Assembly (NCBI GenBank): GCA_017983615.1
Contig: JAGOBB010000002.1
Span: forward strand, 176,928 to 240,927
DNA length: 64,000 bases
Source: Azonexus sp.
GTDB lineage: Bacteria > Pseudomonadota > Gammaproteobacteria > Burkholderiales > Rhodocyclaceae
Direction of reading: 5' to 3'
Positions within the stretch are counted from its first letter, which is position 1, and every line of letters starts with the position of its first letter. This document shows, piece after piece, positions 19,001 through 29,496 of this stretch. A model generated the notes under the pieces. It ran no database searches, was not told the DNA's origin, and was given only the letters and a program-made list of their open reading frames with translations. Both the position numbers and the translations under genes were made by a program.

Positions 19001-19641
19001 GCAATGGGCGCCGAAATGACGCCGCCGAAGCTTCCGTCCGGATAGTTGTAACGCCGCGAAAAGCCGACGATGTACTGCTTTGCAACGCGCCCGATGCGCG
19101 GTTTGGCCATGCGGAGGGTATCGTCGGCTTTTTCGCGATGATGGATGAAGTAGTCGCGGTCCGCCCAACTGGCGTGCGCTGATCGGACAACACCCTTGCC
19201 CAATATGACTTCACCTTCGGCGTTGGCTACACGTAAGGCTTCGACTTCAGGCAGGCGTTCTTCGTGGCGGGCCAAAAAGGCATTGATAGCTGAATCGTCG
19301 AATGTTTTGTCGGCCAGCCGGCGCTCCAGTTCGTCGGCAACCGTGCGCAAGGCGAGGTCAATTCTGTCGACGCTGGCGGAAACGTTCTGGTCGACTGCAC
19401 TGGCGATGTTCTGGGTCAGTTGTTCCGCAGTCCGTTCATATTGCAGGCGGCTCTGGTGGAGAAAATAGCTGCAGAACGCTACGACGAGGATATTGATGCA
19501 GACCAGCCCTGCGATCAGCAGCTTGCGGAGTTGCCTGGGGGACGTCATTTTCTTGCTCTGGGGTTTTATTAGATCGACTCGGGAATCAGTCCTGTCGACC
19601 GAAGCCTGTCGTCCCTGTTCTGGTGATGTGTCACTGGTCAC
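16072..19641 (-). CDS. Hybrid sensor histidine kinase (Cache-like, GAF, PAS, HisKA, HATPase, REC)
   Basis: About 1189 aa. A membrane helix near the N-terminus (LLIAGLVCINILVVAFCSYF) is followed by about 270 residues of periplasmic Cache-like domain (DRIDLALRTVADELE onward) and a second helix (SAIALGFVVLSIASGIFLV). Cytoplasmic parts in order are a GAF domain, two PAS domains (QTIIETEPECVKILALDG and ILQSSADGLYGIDADG), HisKA with the phospho-acceptor His in NMSHEIRTPLNG, a HATPase with NVLSNAIKFT, and a C-terminal receiver with the Asp in LMDIQMPEMDGYE. No separate response regulator is adjacent, so it may phosphorelay to a distant HPt protein. GTG 19641 has AAGG nine bases upstream; ATG 19548 is an alternative. 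Confidence 0.9.
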   Translation of the reverse strand: MTSDTSPEQGRQASVDRTDSRVDLIKPQSKKMTSPRQLRKLLIAGLVCINILVVAFCSYFLHQSRLQYERTAEQLTQNIASAVDQNVSASVDRIDLALRTVADELERRLADKTFDDSAINAFLARHEERLPEVEALRVANAEGEVILGKGVVRSAHASWADRDYFIHHREKADDTLRMAKPRIGRVAKQYIVGFSRRYNYPDGSFGGVISAPIAVSHFAQLLSRFDLGSQGIVALRDAELGLIARFPAAPELPVGQVGNSAVSEQLLRLIESGVQTATYYAPASADGKARLLTFHRLAKAPMIVISGRTQDDYLAGWKRELYLTSAIALGFVVLSIASGIFLVQQLRKTEHREQELRRSVETRQRQHESLRRLNEIAALSHLPLAEQLVQALTVGARLYGLEFGIVSHVDGEIYRIVAHVSPADTLNDGQEFALGKTYCKITLDSGKVLAIDHMGESPFASHPCYDAFKLEAYIGAPVVVDGAIFGTVNFSSPSVFTRAFDETDREFIALLARWVGSALERDQAQQKLAASERQLQTIIETEPECVKILALDGTLLQMNRAGLAMIEADSPEQVIGNNVIGIVAPAYRDAFRNMNTLVSRGESAALTFEIVGLKGGHRWLETHAVPMRDNAGQITGLLGLTRDISERKRSEAELEQHRRHLEELVQQRTTALLETEARASHILQSSADGLYGIDADGLITFINPAACAMLGYSAEQVIGRHCHEMFHHRKADGSIYLKADCPSLGALQFGQTVRVDDEVYWHADGHPVPVMYSTHPMIKDGRTIGAVTSVVDMSTQRAAAEAREQALRAAENLARVRSEFLANMSHEIRTPLNGVLGFADIGYRNCEDAAKARNAFAKIQTSGQRLLGVINDVLDFSKIEAGKLTIEQTEVLIAEVVDHAVDLVRDRAETKGLVLQVEMAPDLPGLCLSDPLRLGQVLLNVLSNAIKFTEQGRVTLSVSRQPDWLCFRVSDSGIGMSQSQLADLFKPFQQADASATRRFGGTGLGLAISKRIVELMQGSIVVDSQPGQGTTVEFRLPLIPCTPSEATPPVGIEATPVDAKPLAGLTFLVAEDEEINRMILEDNLIDDGARVVVVDNGREAVERITRDGQGAFDFVLMDIQMPEMDGYEATRQIKAIAPDLPIIAQTAHAFNEEREKCLAAGMIGHLAKPIDPQALLELVREHWPARIPG

Positions 19642-19678
19642 AATACTACGCCTTTTGTAATAGATGCGGTGTGCGGTC

Positions 19679-19706
19679 GAAAAAAAACCCGGCTTGGGGC
19701 CGGGTT
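19679..19706 (-). terminator. Rho-independent terminator of metY
   Basis: On the minus strand AACCCGGC / GCCGGGTT forms an 8-bp stem with a 5-base loop, followed by a run of T. It lies 20 bases after the metY stop and overlaps the upstream region of the kinase gene. Confidence 0.9.
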
Positions 19707-19725
19707 CCATCGGGATGCCGTTCGG

Positions 19726-21009
<1,284 letters not shown>

Positions 21010-21078
21010 GCGTGCCTCTCTCTTTGTTTTTGTGGATGAAAAAGAGAGTCTAGCAGGCGTCCGGGCCAGTTGCTCGGT

Positions 21079-22992
21079 CTACGCGCTGTCGTCGGTTTCA
21101 GCCGCCGGCTGGCGCGCTGCCTTGAGCAGGAAACGGCCGGGATCGAGGGCGTCAACCAGGTCGCGCTCCAGCGGCAAGGGCTCGCCTTCGAGCAGGCTGA
21201 CCAGCAGGTCGGCCATCAGCGCCGACCAGACGATGCCGCGTGCCCCGAAGCCTTGCACACACCACAGCCCGGGTTGGCGGGGAATGTTGTGCAGGCGGGT
21301 ATTGGGCGTCGCAGCGGCAAGGTCGGGCACGGCGCCGACGATAGGCAGGCGGTCCGGCGACATCGGCCGGAAGCCGACGCGGCCGGTCAGCGTCGCGGGG
21401 TCGAGGCCGGCCGCGAAATCGGGCAGGGTCAGGCGCAGGCGGGCCAGGTTGTCGGCGTGGTCGGCGATCCGTTCGGCGGTCTCGTCGTCCTCGTAGGACA
21501 GCGAGGCGCCGATCAGGCGGACGCCGTCAACCTCAGGCATCGCGTAGCCGATCTGGAACAGCACGGCGTTCAGCGCCGGTGCGGTGGCAGCGGGCAGGTG
21601 GCTGACCTGGCCGCGCCCTGCGCGCTGCGGCAGCCAGGCGAATTGTTCGAAGCGCGGCGCCACGACGCCGCTGGCCATGACCAGCACCGGCGCTTCGGCC
21701 AGCACGCTGCCGTCGGCGGCCAGCGCCTGCCATTCTGATTTTGGCCTTTTTAGAAGGGCGACCGTAGCATTCGTGCGAACCGTGATTCGTTCGGGAAAAG
21801 CGGCCAATGCGGCGCGGCAGACCGAGGGCGGTTGCACCCAGCCGCCCCCCGGGAACCACCAGCCGCCGATGTTGACCGCCTGGCCGAGCCGCTGGCTGGC
21901 CTCATCCTTGTCGACGAATTGCAGGAGTTCGGGCGGGAAACCGAGTTGCTCGACGGTGCGCCGCTGCTGCGACTCATGCGCCGGTTCGCGGGCCAGATGC
22001 AGTACGCCGCAGGGCGACCAGCGGGCCCCGGGCAGGCCGGCGAGTAGGGCGCGGGTGGCCATGAAGCCGGCCCGGGTCAGCCGGGAAAGACGGTTGTCGT
22101 CGGCGCTGGGCAGCGGCCGCAGCATGCCGGCCAGGTTGCTGGAGGCGCCCTGGCCCGGATCGCCGGCCTGTTCCAGCACGGTAACCTGCCAGCCGGCGGC
22201 GGCCAGCGCGTAGGCGGTGGTGCTGCCGGCGATGCCGGCACCGATGATGATCGCCCGACGATCGGTCGGCACGACATGGCGCTCCGGCCGGCGCGACCGG
22301 AAGCGGCCGACCAGCATCTGCCGCTTGTTGGCATAGCCGGGTCGTTTCTCGACGTCGAACTCGGCGTCCTTCAGCGCCTGGCGGACATGCCCAGCCACCG
22401 TCCAGGTCGCCAGCGTGGCGCCCGGCGCAGTCAGGCGGGCCAGGCCCTTGCAGAAATGCGGCGACCACAGCTCGGGGTTCTTCGGCGGCGAAAAGCCGTC
22501 GAGGAAAAATGCGTCGACCGAGGCGTCGACGGCGCGCAGTTGCGTTGCGGCATCGCCAAAAACCAGCGTCAGGATCACCCGGCCGGCGTCGAGGTGGAGG
22601 CGGTGCATGCCGGGTACCAGCGGCGGCCATTTCTGCTGTAGCTCGGCCGCCAGTTCGGCGAATTCCGGCCAGGTCTGCTGGCAGGCGGCGAGGTCGTCGG
22701 CCGTGAACGGGTGCTTCTCAAAGGAGACGAAATGCAGCCGCCGGCAGCGCTGCGGATCGTCCCGCCAGGCCTGCCAGGTGGTCAGGAAGTTCAGCCCGGT
22801 GCCGAAGCCGGTTTCGAGGATGACGAAGCGTTCCCGGCCTTGCCAGCGCTGCGGCAGTTCGTTGCCGCCAAGAAAGACATGCCGGGCCTGCGCCGGGCCG
22901 CCGAGGGCCGAGTGGTAGACATCGTCGAAGGCCGCGGAGTATGGCGTGCCGTAGGCAACCCGTTCAAGGCGGGCGGGCTGCAGTTTTTCCAC
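21079..22992 (-). CDS. mnmC: Bifunctional tRNA 5-methylaminomethyl-2-thiouridine biosynthesis protein MnmC
   Basis: About 637 aa. The N-terminal methyltransferase domain has [14 protein letters not shown], the SAM motif [12 protein letters not shown] and [17 protein letters not shown]. The C-terminal FAD-dependent demodification domain begins with [17 protein letters not shown] and ends with [16 protein letters not shown]. Together they convert cmnm5s2U to mnm5s2U at the tRNA wobble position. GTG 22992 overlaps the stop of the upstream gene (TAGTG), which fixes the start. An uptake-type repeat copy encodes residues 408-419 in a variable stretch between conserved FAD-domain blocks. Confidence 0.93.
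   Translation of the reverse strand: MEKLQPARLERVAYGTPYSAAFDDVYHSALGGPAQARHVFLGGNELPQRWQGRERFVILETGFGTGLNFLTTWQAWRDDPQRCRRLHFVSFEKHPFTADDLAACQQTWPEFAELAAELQQKWPPLVPGMHRLHLDAGRVILTLVFGDAATQLRAVDASVDAFFLDGFSPPKNPELWSPHFCKGLARLTAPGATLATWTVAGHVRQALKDAEFDVEKRPGYANKRQMLVGRFRSRRPERHVVPTDRRAIIIGAGIAGSTTAYALAAAGWQVTVLEQAGDPGQGASSNLAGMLRPLPSADDNRLSRLTRAGFMATRALLAGLPGARWSPCGVLHLAREPAHESQQRRTVEQLGFPPELLQFVDKDEASQRLGQAVNIGGWWFPGGGWVQPPSVCRAALAAFPERITVRTNATVALLKRPKSEWQALAADGSVLAEAPVLVMASGVVAPRFEQFAWLPQRAGRGQVSHLPAATAPALNAVLFQIGYAMPEVDGVRLIGASLSYEDDETAERIADHADNLARLRLTLPDFAAGLDPATLTGRVGFRPMSPDRLPIVGAVPDLAAATPNTRLHNIPRQPGLWCVQGFGARGIVWSALMADLLVSLLEGEPLPLERDLVDALDPGRFLLKAARQPAAETDDSA
21738..21771 (-). repeat. 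Candidate DNA-uptake-type repeat, copy 3
   Basis: Exact core at 21760-21771 (minus orientation), TAAAAA at +8 to +13, GGCC at +14 to +17 and AAAAT at +18 to +22. It lies inside mnmC and reads [12 protein letters not shown]. Confidence 0.9.
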
Positions 22993-23486
22993 TAATGCAG
23001 TCGGGAGGGGCGGTCGCCGGGCGACGGTGCGGCCGCTGCCGGCGCCGCGTAGTCGAGCGCTAGGTTCCACTGTGCCTGTTCCGCCCCAGCGCGCAGCATG
23101 GCGCAAAGCATCTGCAGCAGGTCGGGCGTCAGGGCGAGCAGGAAACTGCGCTCGCGGCCCTCACGGAAAGTCAGGTTGAAACTGCCGTCGCTCATGGTGT
23201 CGAACTTGACTTCGCTGGTCAGCAGCGGCGCGGCACCAAGCGGGTAGGTCGCCTTGTCGTCGCGAAACGCCTGCTCGAAACTGGCGGTCCCGGCCGGCGC
23301 CGCCTCGGCAGCGACCGGCAGAGGTGCTGGCTGCTGGCCGAGCAAGCCAGCCAGATGCGGCCAAAGATCGCGCAGGAATCGCCGCGTCAGCCAGATCCGG
23401 TATTCCTCGTCCGCTTGCGTGGCGACCCGCAGCAGCAAACGATCCTGCAGGTGATCACAAGCGACTTGCAGTTGGCGAATTTGCAT
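22992..23486 (-). CDS. Conserved-looking protein of unknown function upstream of mnmC
   Basis: 164 aa, soluble, with no signal peptide. The N-terminal half is helical with aromatic and charged residues ([17 protein letters not shown]). An Ala/Pro-rich middle is followed by a beta-rich part ([20 protein letters not shown]) and a Leu-rich helix. It overlaps mnmC by one base pair-coupled TAGTG, suggesting co-translation. I do not recognise the family. Codon usage is like its neighbours, and the coupling supports it being real. Confidence 0.7.
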   Translation of the reverse strand: MQIRQLQVACDHLQDRLLLRVATQADEEYRIWLTRRFLRDLWPHLAGLLGQQPAPLPVAAEAAPAGTASFEQAFRDDKATYPLGAAPLLTSEVKFDTMSDGSFNLTFREGRERSFLLALTPDLLQMLCAMLRAGAEQAQWNLALDYAAPAAAAPSPGDRPSRLH

Positions 23487-23610
23487 CTTCAGAGAGCCTT
23501 GGCCGATGCGTGAGCGAGCGCCGCCAAATCAAGGCGCCGGTGGCCGCCGCATAGCAGCGCTATGCAAGGTCGCCGGCAACGCCGAGTTGGCAAGCGCAGC
23601 CACGCATCAA
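23487..23610. repeat. Intergenic palindrome-rich stretch downstream of lysS
   Basis: This 124-base gap contains a 7-bp stem with 3-base loop, GCATAGC-AGC-GCTATGC (23549-23565), embedded in further GC-rich complementary segments (GGCGCCGGTGGCC and GGTCGCCGGC). No T tract follows on either strand. It may be a REP-like mRNA 3'-end structure. I see no gene in it. Confidence 0.45.
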
Positions 23611-25119
23611 TCATTCGGGACGCATGGAGGGGAACAGGATTACGTCACGGATAGCCGGGCTGTCAGTCAGCAACATGATCAGCCGGTCAATCCCGATCCC
23701 GCAGCCACCGGTCGGCGGCAAGCCATACTCCAGCGCCCGGATGAAATCGGCGTCGTAATACATCGCCTCTTCGTCCCCAGCATCCTTGGCCTTCATCTGT
23801 TCCTGGAAGCGCGCCGCCTGGTCTTCGGCATCGTTCAGCTCCGAGAAACCGTTGGCGATTTCGCGGCCGACGATGAATAGCTCGAAGCGCTCGGTGATTT
23901 CCGGGTTGGTGTCGGAGGCGCGGGCCAGCGGGGAGACTTCGACCGGGTAGTCAATGATGAAGGTCGGCTCCCAGCACTGTGCTTCGGCACAGGCTTCGAA
24001 CAACTGCAATTGCAGGCTGCCCAGACCGCCCGGCTTGACCGGCTCGCCGAAGGCCTTGATCTTGGTCTTCAGGAATTCGGGTTCGGCCAGTTGCTCGTCG
24101 GTGAAAGAAGGCTGCTCGCGCTGGATGGCCTGGCAAATGGTCAGACGATGGAAGGGCTTGGAGAGGTCGAGTTCGCGGCCCTGATAAACGAAGACTTCCT
24201 TGCCCAGCGCCTCGCGCGCGGCATGACGGAGCAGGCCTTCGGTGAAGTCCATCAGCGTGTGGTAGTTGGCATACGCCTCGTAGAACTCCATCATCGTGAA
24301 TTCGGGGTTGTGACGCGGCGAGAGGCCTTCGTTGCGGAAGTTGCGGTTGATTTCGAAAACCTTCTCGAAACCGCCGACGACCAGTCGTTTCAGGTAGAGC
24401 TCGGGGGCGATGCGCAGGAACTGCTGCATGTCCAAGGCATTGTGATGGGTGACGAACGGCTTGGCCGAGGCGCCGCCGGGAATCGGATGCATCATCGGCG
24501 TTTCCACTTCCATGAAGTGGTGGCTGACCATGTAGTTGCGGATCGAGGCGACGATGGCCGAACGGGCGCGGAAGGTGAAGCGCGTTTCCTCGTTCATGAT
24601 CAGGTCGACGTAACGTTGGCGGTATTTCAGTTCCTGATCAGACAGCCCGTGGAACTTGTCCGGCAGCGGGCGCAGCGACTTGGTCAGCAGGCGGACTTCG
24701 GCGGCCTGGATGGTCAGTTCGCCAGTTTTTGTCTTCATCAGCGTGCCGACCACGCCGACGATGTCGCCCAAATCCCAGCCCTTGAAGGCCGCATAGACGT
24801 CCTCGCCGACCTTGTCGCGGGCGATGTAAACCTGGATGCGGCCGGTCATGTCCTGCAGCGTCGCAAACGAGGCCTTGCCCATGACGCGCTTCAGCATCAT
24901 GCGGCCGGCGACCTTGACCTCGACCGGCAGACCTTCGAGTTCCTCGGTCGATTTTTCGCCGTAGCCTTCGTGCAGCTTGTTAGCCGTATTTTCGCGCTGG
25001 AAGTCGTTCGGGAAAGCTTTGCCCGTCTTGCGCCATTCGGCGAGCTTGGCACGACGCTCGGCGATGATGTGATTTTCGTCTTGCTGGACGGGCTGTTCGG
25101 CGTTGTCGGCTTGGGACAT
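23611..25119 (-). CDS. lysS: Lysyl-tRNA synthetase (class II)
   Basis: 502 aa. The N-terminal OB-fold anticodon-binding domain includes [21 protein letters not shown]. Class II motif 2 is [20 protein letters not shown] and motif 3 is the C-terminal [15 protein letters not shown]. The length and motifs match bacterial LysS. It charges tRNA-Lys in the cytoplasm. Confidence 0.97.
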   Translation of the reverse strand: MSQADNAEQPVQQDENHIIAERRAKLAEWRKTGKAFPNDFQRENTANKLHEGYGEKSTEELEGLPVEVKVAGRMMLKRVMGKASFATLQDMTGRIQVYIARDKVGEDVYAAFKGWDLGDIVGVVGTLMKTKTGELTIQAAEVRLLTKSLRPLPDKFHGLSDQELKYRQRYVDLIMNEETRFTFRARSAIVASIRNYMVSHHFMEVETPMMHPIPGGASAKPFVTHHNALDMQQFLRIAPELYLKRLVVGGFEKVFEINRNFRNEGLSPRHNPEFTMMEFYEAYANYHTLMDFTEGLLRHAAREALGKEVFVYQGRELDLSKPFHRLTICQAIQREQPSFTDEQLAEPEFLKTKIKAFGEPVKPGGLGSLQLQLFEACAEAQCWEPTFIIDYPVEVSPLARASDTNPEITERFELFIVGREIANGFSELNDAEDQAARFQEQMKAKDAGDEEAMYYDADFIRALEYGLPPTGGCGIGIDRLIMLLTDSPAIRDVILFPSMRPE

Positions 25120-25355
25120 GGAAATATCCTTGGAAAATTGGAATGCTGCGGTCGGCCGCGTAAAACCCTGAATTTTCGCCGATTTTGGCGTGTCGGGACA
25201 AGGTTAAATTCAGGCGAAATTTGGCGGGGCGGATTTCGGGTTTCAGCAGCTGGAGGCCACCGATGGAGGAATTGCCAATATCATGCCGATCGGGGAATAT
25301 TCGGCACAGGCGGCGACCGGCAAGACGTCGCGCCTAAGTTCGGGGCAGAGGGGAA

Positions 25356-26549
25356 ATGTATAAGGTTCAGTGTTTCGACGGTTTTGCAGCGTTGCCGGCG
25401 GCTCATCGCGCGCTGGTCGATGGCGCACGCCGAGGCGACTATTTTTGCGATCCGGCGTGGTTCGCTCATGTGATGCAGCACTTTTATCCGGGGGCGCACC
25501 AGGTTCGAGTGTATGCCCTGGAGCGGGCAGACAGTGGCGAACCCCTGCTGCTGATGCCCTTGCGCGCCTGCCTTATCGACTACTCCGCATTCGGGGCGCG
25601 GACCCTGGGGTCGATCAGCCATCCCGAGAATTACGCAACGGTAGCGATGATCTTTGCGCCGGATGTCACGGATCGCGAGCATCTGCTGACCTGTTTGCTC
25701 AGCCGATTCAGAAAAAACTCGGATCAGTTGGCGGGCCTGCCGGTCGACATGCTGCGTCTGTGGCCGGTCGACACGGCCGAGGAAAACGGTGGGATGCTGC
25801 GCCGCGCCTTGAAGAAGGCCGGATTCTGGACCCAGGTCTATGCCAACTCCTACAACCGGTATGAAAACACCGAAGGGCTGAGCTACGACGAGTATTTCGC
25901 ACAGCGCAGCGCCAATTTGCGCTACAGCGTCAGGCGGCGGCAACGGGCGCTCGAAAAGGCCGGCAAGCTGGAATTGGCGCTGTACGATGGAACGGACGGT
26001 CTTGACGAAGCGATTGCCGACTACACGGCGGTTTCGCTAGGCAGTTGGAAAGAAGCGGAAAGCATGGTTTCCGACGACATGATTTCCTTGATCCGCCTTA
26101 CGGCAGCAAACGGTTGCATGCGACTGGGTATCTTGCGTTTCGATGGCGTGCCGGCGGCGGCGCAGTTCTGGATTATTGCCGGTGGCGTCGGACACTGTTC
26201 GCGTCTGGCTTATCGCGACGACTTCAGGCAACTGGCCGTTGGCGTGGTCCTGACCAACTTCATGATCGCCCACGCACTAGACGCCGACCACGTAAGGCGG
26301 ATCGACTTTGGCTATGGCGAAGAGGACTACAAAGGGGGCTGGATGAAGGACGCGCGGGATTATTACGGCTTCCTGGCGTTCAACCCGGCCACCCGATGGG
26401 GGCTACGGCACGGCCTGAAAAATATCCTGGGTCGCCCCGTCAAGCGTCTGATCAAGGCCGTTCTGGTCGCCATTGGCCTGCGGCAGCCAGAACCCGCAGC
26501 GCCCAAGCATGGAAGGCGTGGATCAGAGAGCCGGGCGGTGGATGGCTAG
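25356..26549 (+). CDS. GNAT/FemAB-like acyltransferase (Acetyltransf_6, CelD/BioF2 type)
   Basis: 397 aa. The central to C-terminal part has the pattern of CelD/FemAB-type acyltransferases: FAQRSANLRYSVRRRQRALEKAG, then VPAAAQFWIIAGGVGHCSRLAYRDDFRQLAVGVVLTNFMIAHAL, and the closing RIDFGYGEEDYKGGWM. Relatives are often encoded with exopolysaccharide or exosortase clusters and transfer acyl groups to glycans or peptides, but no such cluster lies here. GAGGGGAA directly precedes ATG 25356. Substrate unknown. The 236 bases between lysS and this gene contain no other clear signal. Confidence 0.75.
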   Translation: MYKVQCFDGFAALPAAHRALVDGARRGDYFCDPAWFAHVMQHFYPGAHQVRVYALERADSGEPLLLMPLRACLIDYSAFGARTLGSISHPENYATVAMIFAPDVTDREHLLTCLLSRFRKNSDQLAGLPVDMLRLWPVDTAEENGGMLRRALKKAGFWTQVYANSYNRYENTEGLSYDEYFAQRSANLRYSVRRRQRALEKAGKLELALYDGTDGLDEAIADYTAVSLGSWKEAESMVSDDMISLIRLTAANGCMRLGILRFDGVPAAAQFWIIAGGVGHCSRLAYRDDFRQLAVGVVLTNFMIAHALDADHVRRIDFGYGEEDYKGGWMKDARDYYGFLAFNPATRWGLRHGLKNILGRPVKRLIKAVLVAIGLRQPEPAAPKHGRRGSESRAVDG

Positions 26550-26852
26550 CCAGACGGTCTGGCGATTCGGCGCCGTCCAGTCAACCCGGTGCCGACGCCG
26601 CGGCGCGATATCGATGTAACTGCCGGGAAGCAGGCGACGCGGCTCGGGTTCATCTTCGAAGCGGAGCAGCGCTTCGCCACTGACCAGCAATACCCACTCG
26701 GCCTCCGGCTGTTCGTACCAGAATCCCGGGGGGCTGGCCTGGCCGGTCGAGACGATGCGCCGGACTTCCAGCTCGCGTTCGGCCAGCAAGGTGGTGAATT
26801 GCTCGTCAGCGGCGCCAACGGCGGGGAGATTGGCAAACAGGTTGTCGGACAT
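26523..26852 (-). CDS. Cupin-domain protein
   Basis: 109 aa with a small beta-barrel cupin pattern: GFWYEQPEAEWVLLVSGEALLRFED, then the PGSYIDIAPRRRHRVDWT motif ending in a metal-ligand-type histidine. The usual first HxH pair is not obvious (FWYEQPEAE), so metal binding may be altered. It precedes the membrane-anchored gene by nine bases on the same strand, and its 3' end overlaps the convergent acyltransferase gene by about 27 bases. Role unknown. Confidence 0.75.
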   Translation of the reverse strand: MSDNLFANLPAVGAADEQFTTLLAERELEVRRIVSTGQASPPGFWYEQPEAEWVLLVSGEALLRFEDEPEPRRLLPGSYIDIAPRRRHRVDWTAPNRQTVWLAIHRPAL

Positions 26853-26861
26853 GGCGGGCGT

Positions 26862-28082
26862 TTACCGGTAGAGCGGCAAGGTATCCAGGCGGCGTTCGAT
26901 TTCCGCGGCCAGTGCCTTGAACTGTGGACTGTCCGGGCTATCGAAGCGACGGGTGAATTCCGGCTGGTGGAGGGATTCGGGCAGGTCGGCGACTTCGGGC
27001 AGCAGGTGCTTGTCGAGGAAATCGTTTCGCATTGCCGCCATCAGTTGATCCGGATCCCTGAGCAGGGTTTCGCCAAAGCGGGTGCCGGCCCGGTCGGCAG
27101 CAAGGTCGACAAAGGAAAAACCGCTGCCCTGACGGGCGTCTTCCAGTTCCTTGTAGAGCCCGATGGCATCGGCCACCGGTTCGCCGGCCCAGGCAGCAAG
27201 GGCGGCGGAAATGACGAAGTGCTGGGCCAGATCGTGGCGCCCGGCCAGGGTGATATTCACCCAACGCAGCCGGGGCCAGTTTCTGGCAGCTGGAACGACA
27301 GCGGCGAGATCCTTGCCGGCAAGATGGCTGGCAAGAACCAAGAGCGTTGCCCGACCGCGCAGACTGGATTCGTCGGTGTTCGGTATGGTTGCCTTGAGCA
27401 CCTCGGCCAGGGTCACACGGGCGCCTGGCGCCCGGTGGGCGAGCAGGGCGGCCAGCGATAGCTGGCTTTCGCGCAGGCGCTTGATATCGGCAGCCGACAG
27501 GGCAGCCGCCCGCGCATGGTCAAGGATGTTCGGCTCCCAGGCGTAGGTCAGTCTGGCGACGCCGGAGGAAGGGTCGAACGAAACTTCGCGCAGGGCTTTG
27601 CCGGCCAGTTCCCATTCCTTGTCGAAGCCGTAGGTAGCAATGCTGCGTGCAACGGCCAATTCAATCAGGGTACTCGGCAAGGGAAGGCTGCCCAGGCGGG
27701 CGCTGGCGATCCGAGGTATTCCATCGGTCGGCGTGACGACGGCGCGCAGGTTGAGGAATCGATGGGCCGGGAGGGCGACGCTCAGTGCAACCTCGGCCCC
27801 ATCTTCCTTTAGCCGCAGGGTGCCACGCCCGCGCAGATAGCGGCCAGCCAGGTAATTGATTCCTTCATCGAGCAGGCTGACTGGAATGGCAACGGTGCGG
27901 ATTTCGCCTCGTTGCTGTTGGCGCGGATCGTTGGCTGCGAGCAGACGCTTGGCCTGGGCAACGGCTTGCGGGGAAATGGCTTCGCTGCGGTCGACCAGCG
28001 GTGAGCCATCGGTCAGCAGAGCTGCCGCCAGAACGCCCAGCAGCAGGATGATCGCCAGCGTCTTGAGAAACCACCTCATCAA
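26862..28082 (-). CDS. Membrane-anchored protein of unknown function
   Basis: 406 aa. An N-terminal signal anchor (MMRWFLKTLAIILLLGVLAAALL) is followed by a long periplasmic region without further membrane helices. It contains repeated alpha/beta stretches and a helical C-terminal half rich in Ala and Arg (FVISAALAAWAGEPVADAIGLYKELEDARQ). I do not recognise a catalytic motif. It follows prfB by 15 bases on the minus strand and precedes the cupin gene, so the three may be co-transcribed. Confidence 0.65.
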   Translation of the reverse strand: MMRWFLKTLAIILLLGVLAAALLTDGSPLVDRSEAISPQAVAQAKRLLAANDPRQQQRGEIRTVAIPVSLLDEGINYLAGRYLRGRGTLRLKEDGAEVALSVALPAHRFLNLRAVVTPTDGIPRIASARLGSLPLPSTLIELAVARSIATYGFDKEWELAGKALREVSFDPSSGVARLTYAWEPNILDHARAAALSAADIKRLRESQLSLAALLAHRAPGARVTLAEVLKATIPNTDESSLRGRATLLVLASHLAGKDLAAVVPAARNWPRLRWVNITLAGRHDLAQHFVISAALAAWAGEPVADAIGLYKELEDARQGSGFSFVDLAADRAGTRFGETLLRDPDQLMAAMRNDFLDKHLLPEVADLPESLHQPEFTRRFDSPDSPQFKALAAEIERRLDTLPLYR

Positions 28083-28097
28083 CTGGCGATCACGGGA

Positions 28098-29202
28098 TCA
28101 AACGCCCTGTTTCAGGCTGGCCTCGATGAAACCGTCGAGGTCGCCGTCGAGCACGCCCTGGGTGTTGCCGACTTCGTAGTTGGTGCGCAGATCCTTGATC
28201 CGTGACTGGTCGAGCACGTAGGAGCGGATCTGGTGGCCCCAGCCGATGTCGGACTTGGCATCTTCGAGCTTCTGCTGTTCGGCCTGCTGCTTGCGCAGTT
28301 CGAACTCGTAGATGCGGGCGCGGAGCATCTGCCAGGCTTCGTCGCGGTTGCGGTGCTGCGAGCGGTCGTTTTGGCACTGGACGACGATGCCGGTCGGGAC
28401 ATGGGTCAGACGCACGGCGGAGTCTGTCTTGTTGATGTGCTGACCGCCGGCGCCGGAGGCCCGGTAGGTGTCAGTGCGCACATCAGCCGGGTTGATGTTG
28501 ATCTCGATTGAGTCATCGACTTCCGGGAAGACGAATACGGACGTGAAGCTGGTGTGGCGGCGGGCGTTGGAGTCGAACGGCGATTTGCGGACCAGGCGGT
28601 GGATGCCGGTTTCTGTGCGCAGCGTGCCGTAGGCGTAGTCGCCGGTGAACTTGACGGTAGCGCTCTTGAGGCCGGCGACGTCGCCTTCGGACTCTTCCAT
28701 GACTTCTACGGTAAAGCCCTTTTTTTCGCCATATTTCAAATACATGCGGAGCAGCATCGACGCCCAGTCCTGGGCCTCGGTGCCGCCGGCGCCGGCCTGG
28801 ATTTCCAGGAAGCAGGGCATCGGGTCGGATGGGTTGTTGAACATGCGGCGGAATTCGAGGGCGGCGACCTTGGCTTCCAGCCCGGCATTGTCGGCCTCGA
28901 CCGAAAGCAGCGTGTCGTCGTCGCCTTCTTCCTTGCCCATGGCGAACAGTTCGCGGCCATCGTCAAGCCCGCCCTGGACTTCTTCAAGCACCAGCACGAT
29001 GTTTTCCAGCGATTTTTTCTCGCGCCCAAGTTCCTGGGCGCGCTTGGCGTCATCCCATATCTTGGGATCTTCCATCTCCTGGTTGAGAAGGGTCAGGCGT
29101 TCGCGCTTCTGATCGTAGTCAAAGATACCTCCGCAGCTCGGCGGCGCGCTGCGCCAGGTCGTCGAGCTTGTTGGAGATGCTGTTGATGTGTTCGGCTTCC
29201 AT
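28098..29202 (-). CDS. prfB: Peptide chain release factor 2 (programmed +1 frameshift)
   Basis: Reads from ATG 29202 ([18 protein letters not shown]) for 27 codons to an in-frame TGA at 29119-29121. It continues in the +1 frame from DYDQKRERL to the stop at 28098, giving about 367 aa. The ribosome-contacting GGQ ([16 protein letters not shown]) and the stop-codon-recognition SPF (VRKSPFDSN) are present, so the product recognises UGA and UAA. No intact single-frame ORF encodes the true N-terminus. RF2 shortage promotes the frameshift, giving autoregulation. Confidence 0.97.
29118..29132 (-). promoter_or_regulatory. prfB programmed +1 frameshift signal
   Basis: On the minus strand an internal Shine-Dalgarno GGAGG is spaced three bases (TAT) from the slippery CTT-TGA-C. 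This is the canonical release-factor-2 autoregulatory site, where CTT slips to TTT over the UGA codon. Confidence 0.95.
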
Positions 29203-29496
29203 GATGTTCGTCTCGTTGCGTGGCAAAACCGCAATTATAGCTGCTGAGCAAGGCGGGATTCGGCTGCACGGTTTGAGTGCATGGTTGTGTAACGATTGAG
29301 CGGGTGGTGGCACGTTATTGGTGCGGTGCAGCATATTTTCTATGATATACGACTTGAGAATTAGTATATTGGAATATTGGAAATATTTGGAATTTAATCC
29401 AAGTTTATGATTAAACGAGTTTAGTTAGTTGTTTCGTTGGCGTGGCAAGAGAATTGCTATTGATTTTTCAATCTCACAACTTTGTGCCTGACAGCT
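29203..29496. other. AT-rich intergenic region between divergent prfB and chemoreceptor genes
   Basis: The part from about 29330 to 29430 is markedly AT-rich compared with the rest of the window (runs such as TATTGGAATATTGGAAATATTTGGAATTTAA). It probably holds promoters for one or both divergent genes and could bind nucleoid proteins. I cannot assign a specific -35/-10 pair, and I see no RNA gene. Confidence 0.5.

Noticed and set aside
25283-25363. 26-codon ORF ending inside the acyltransferase start
   Set aside because: No ribosome binding site or conservation evidence. The overlap with ATG 25356 could be chance.
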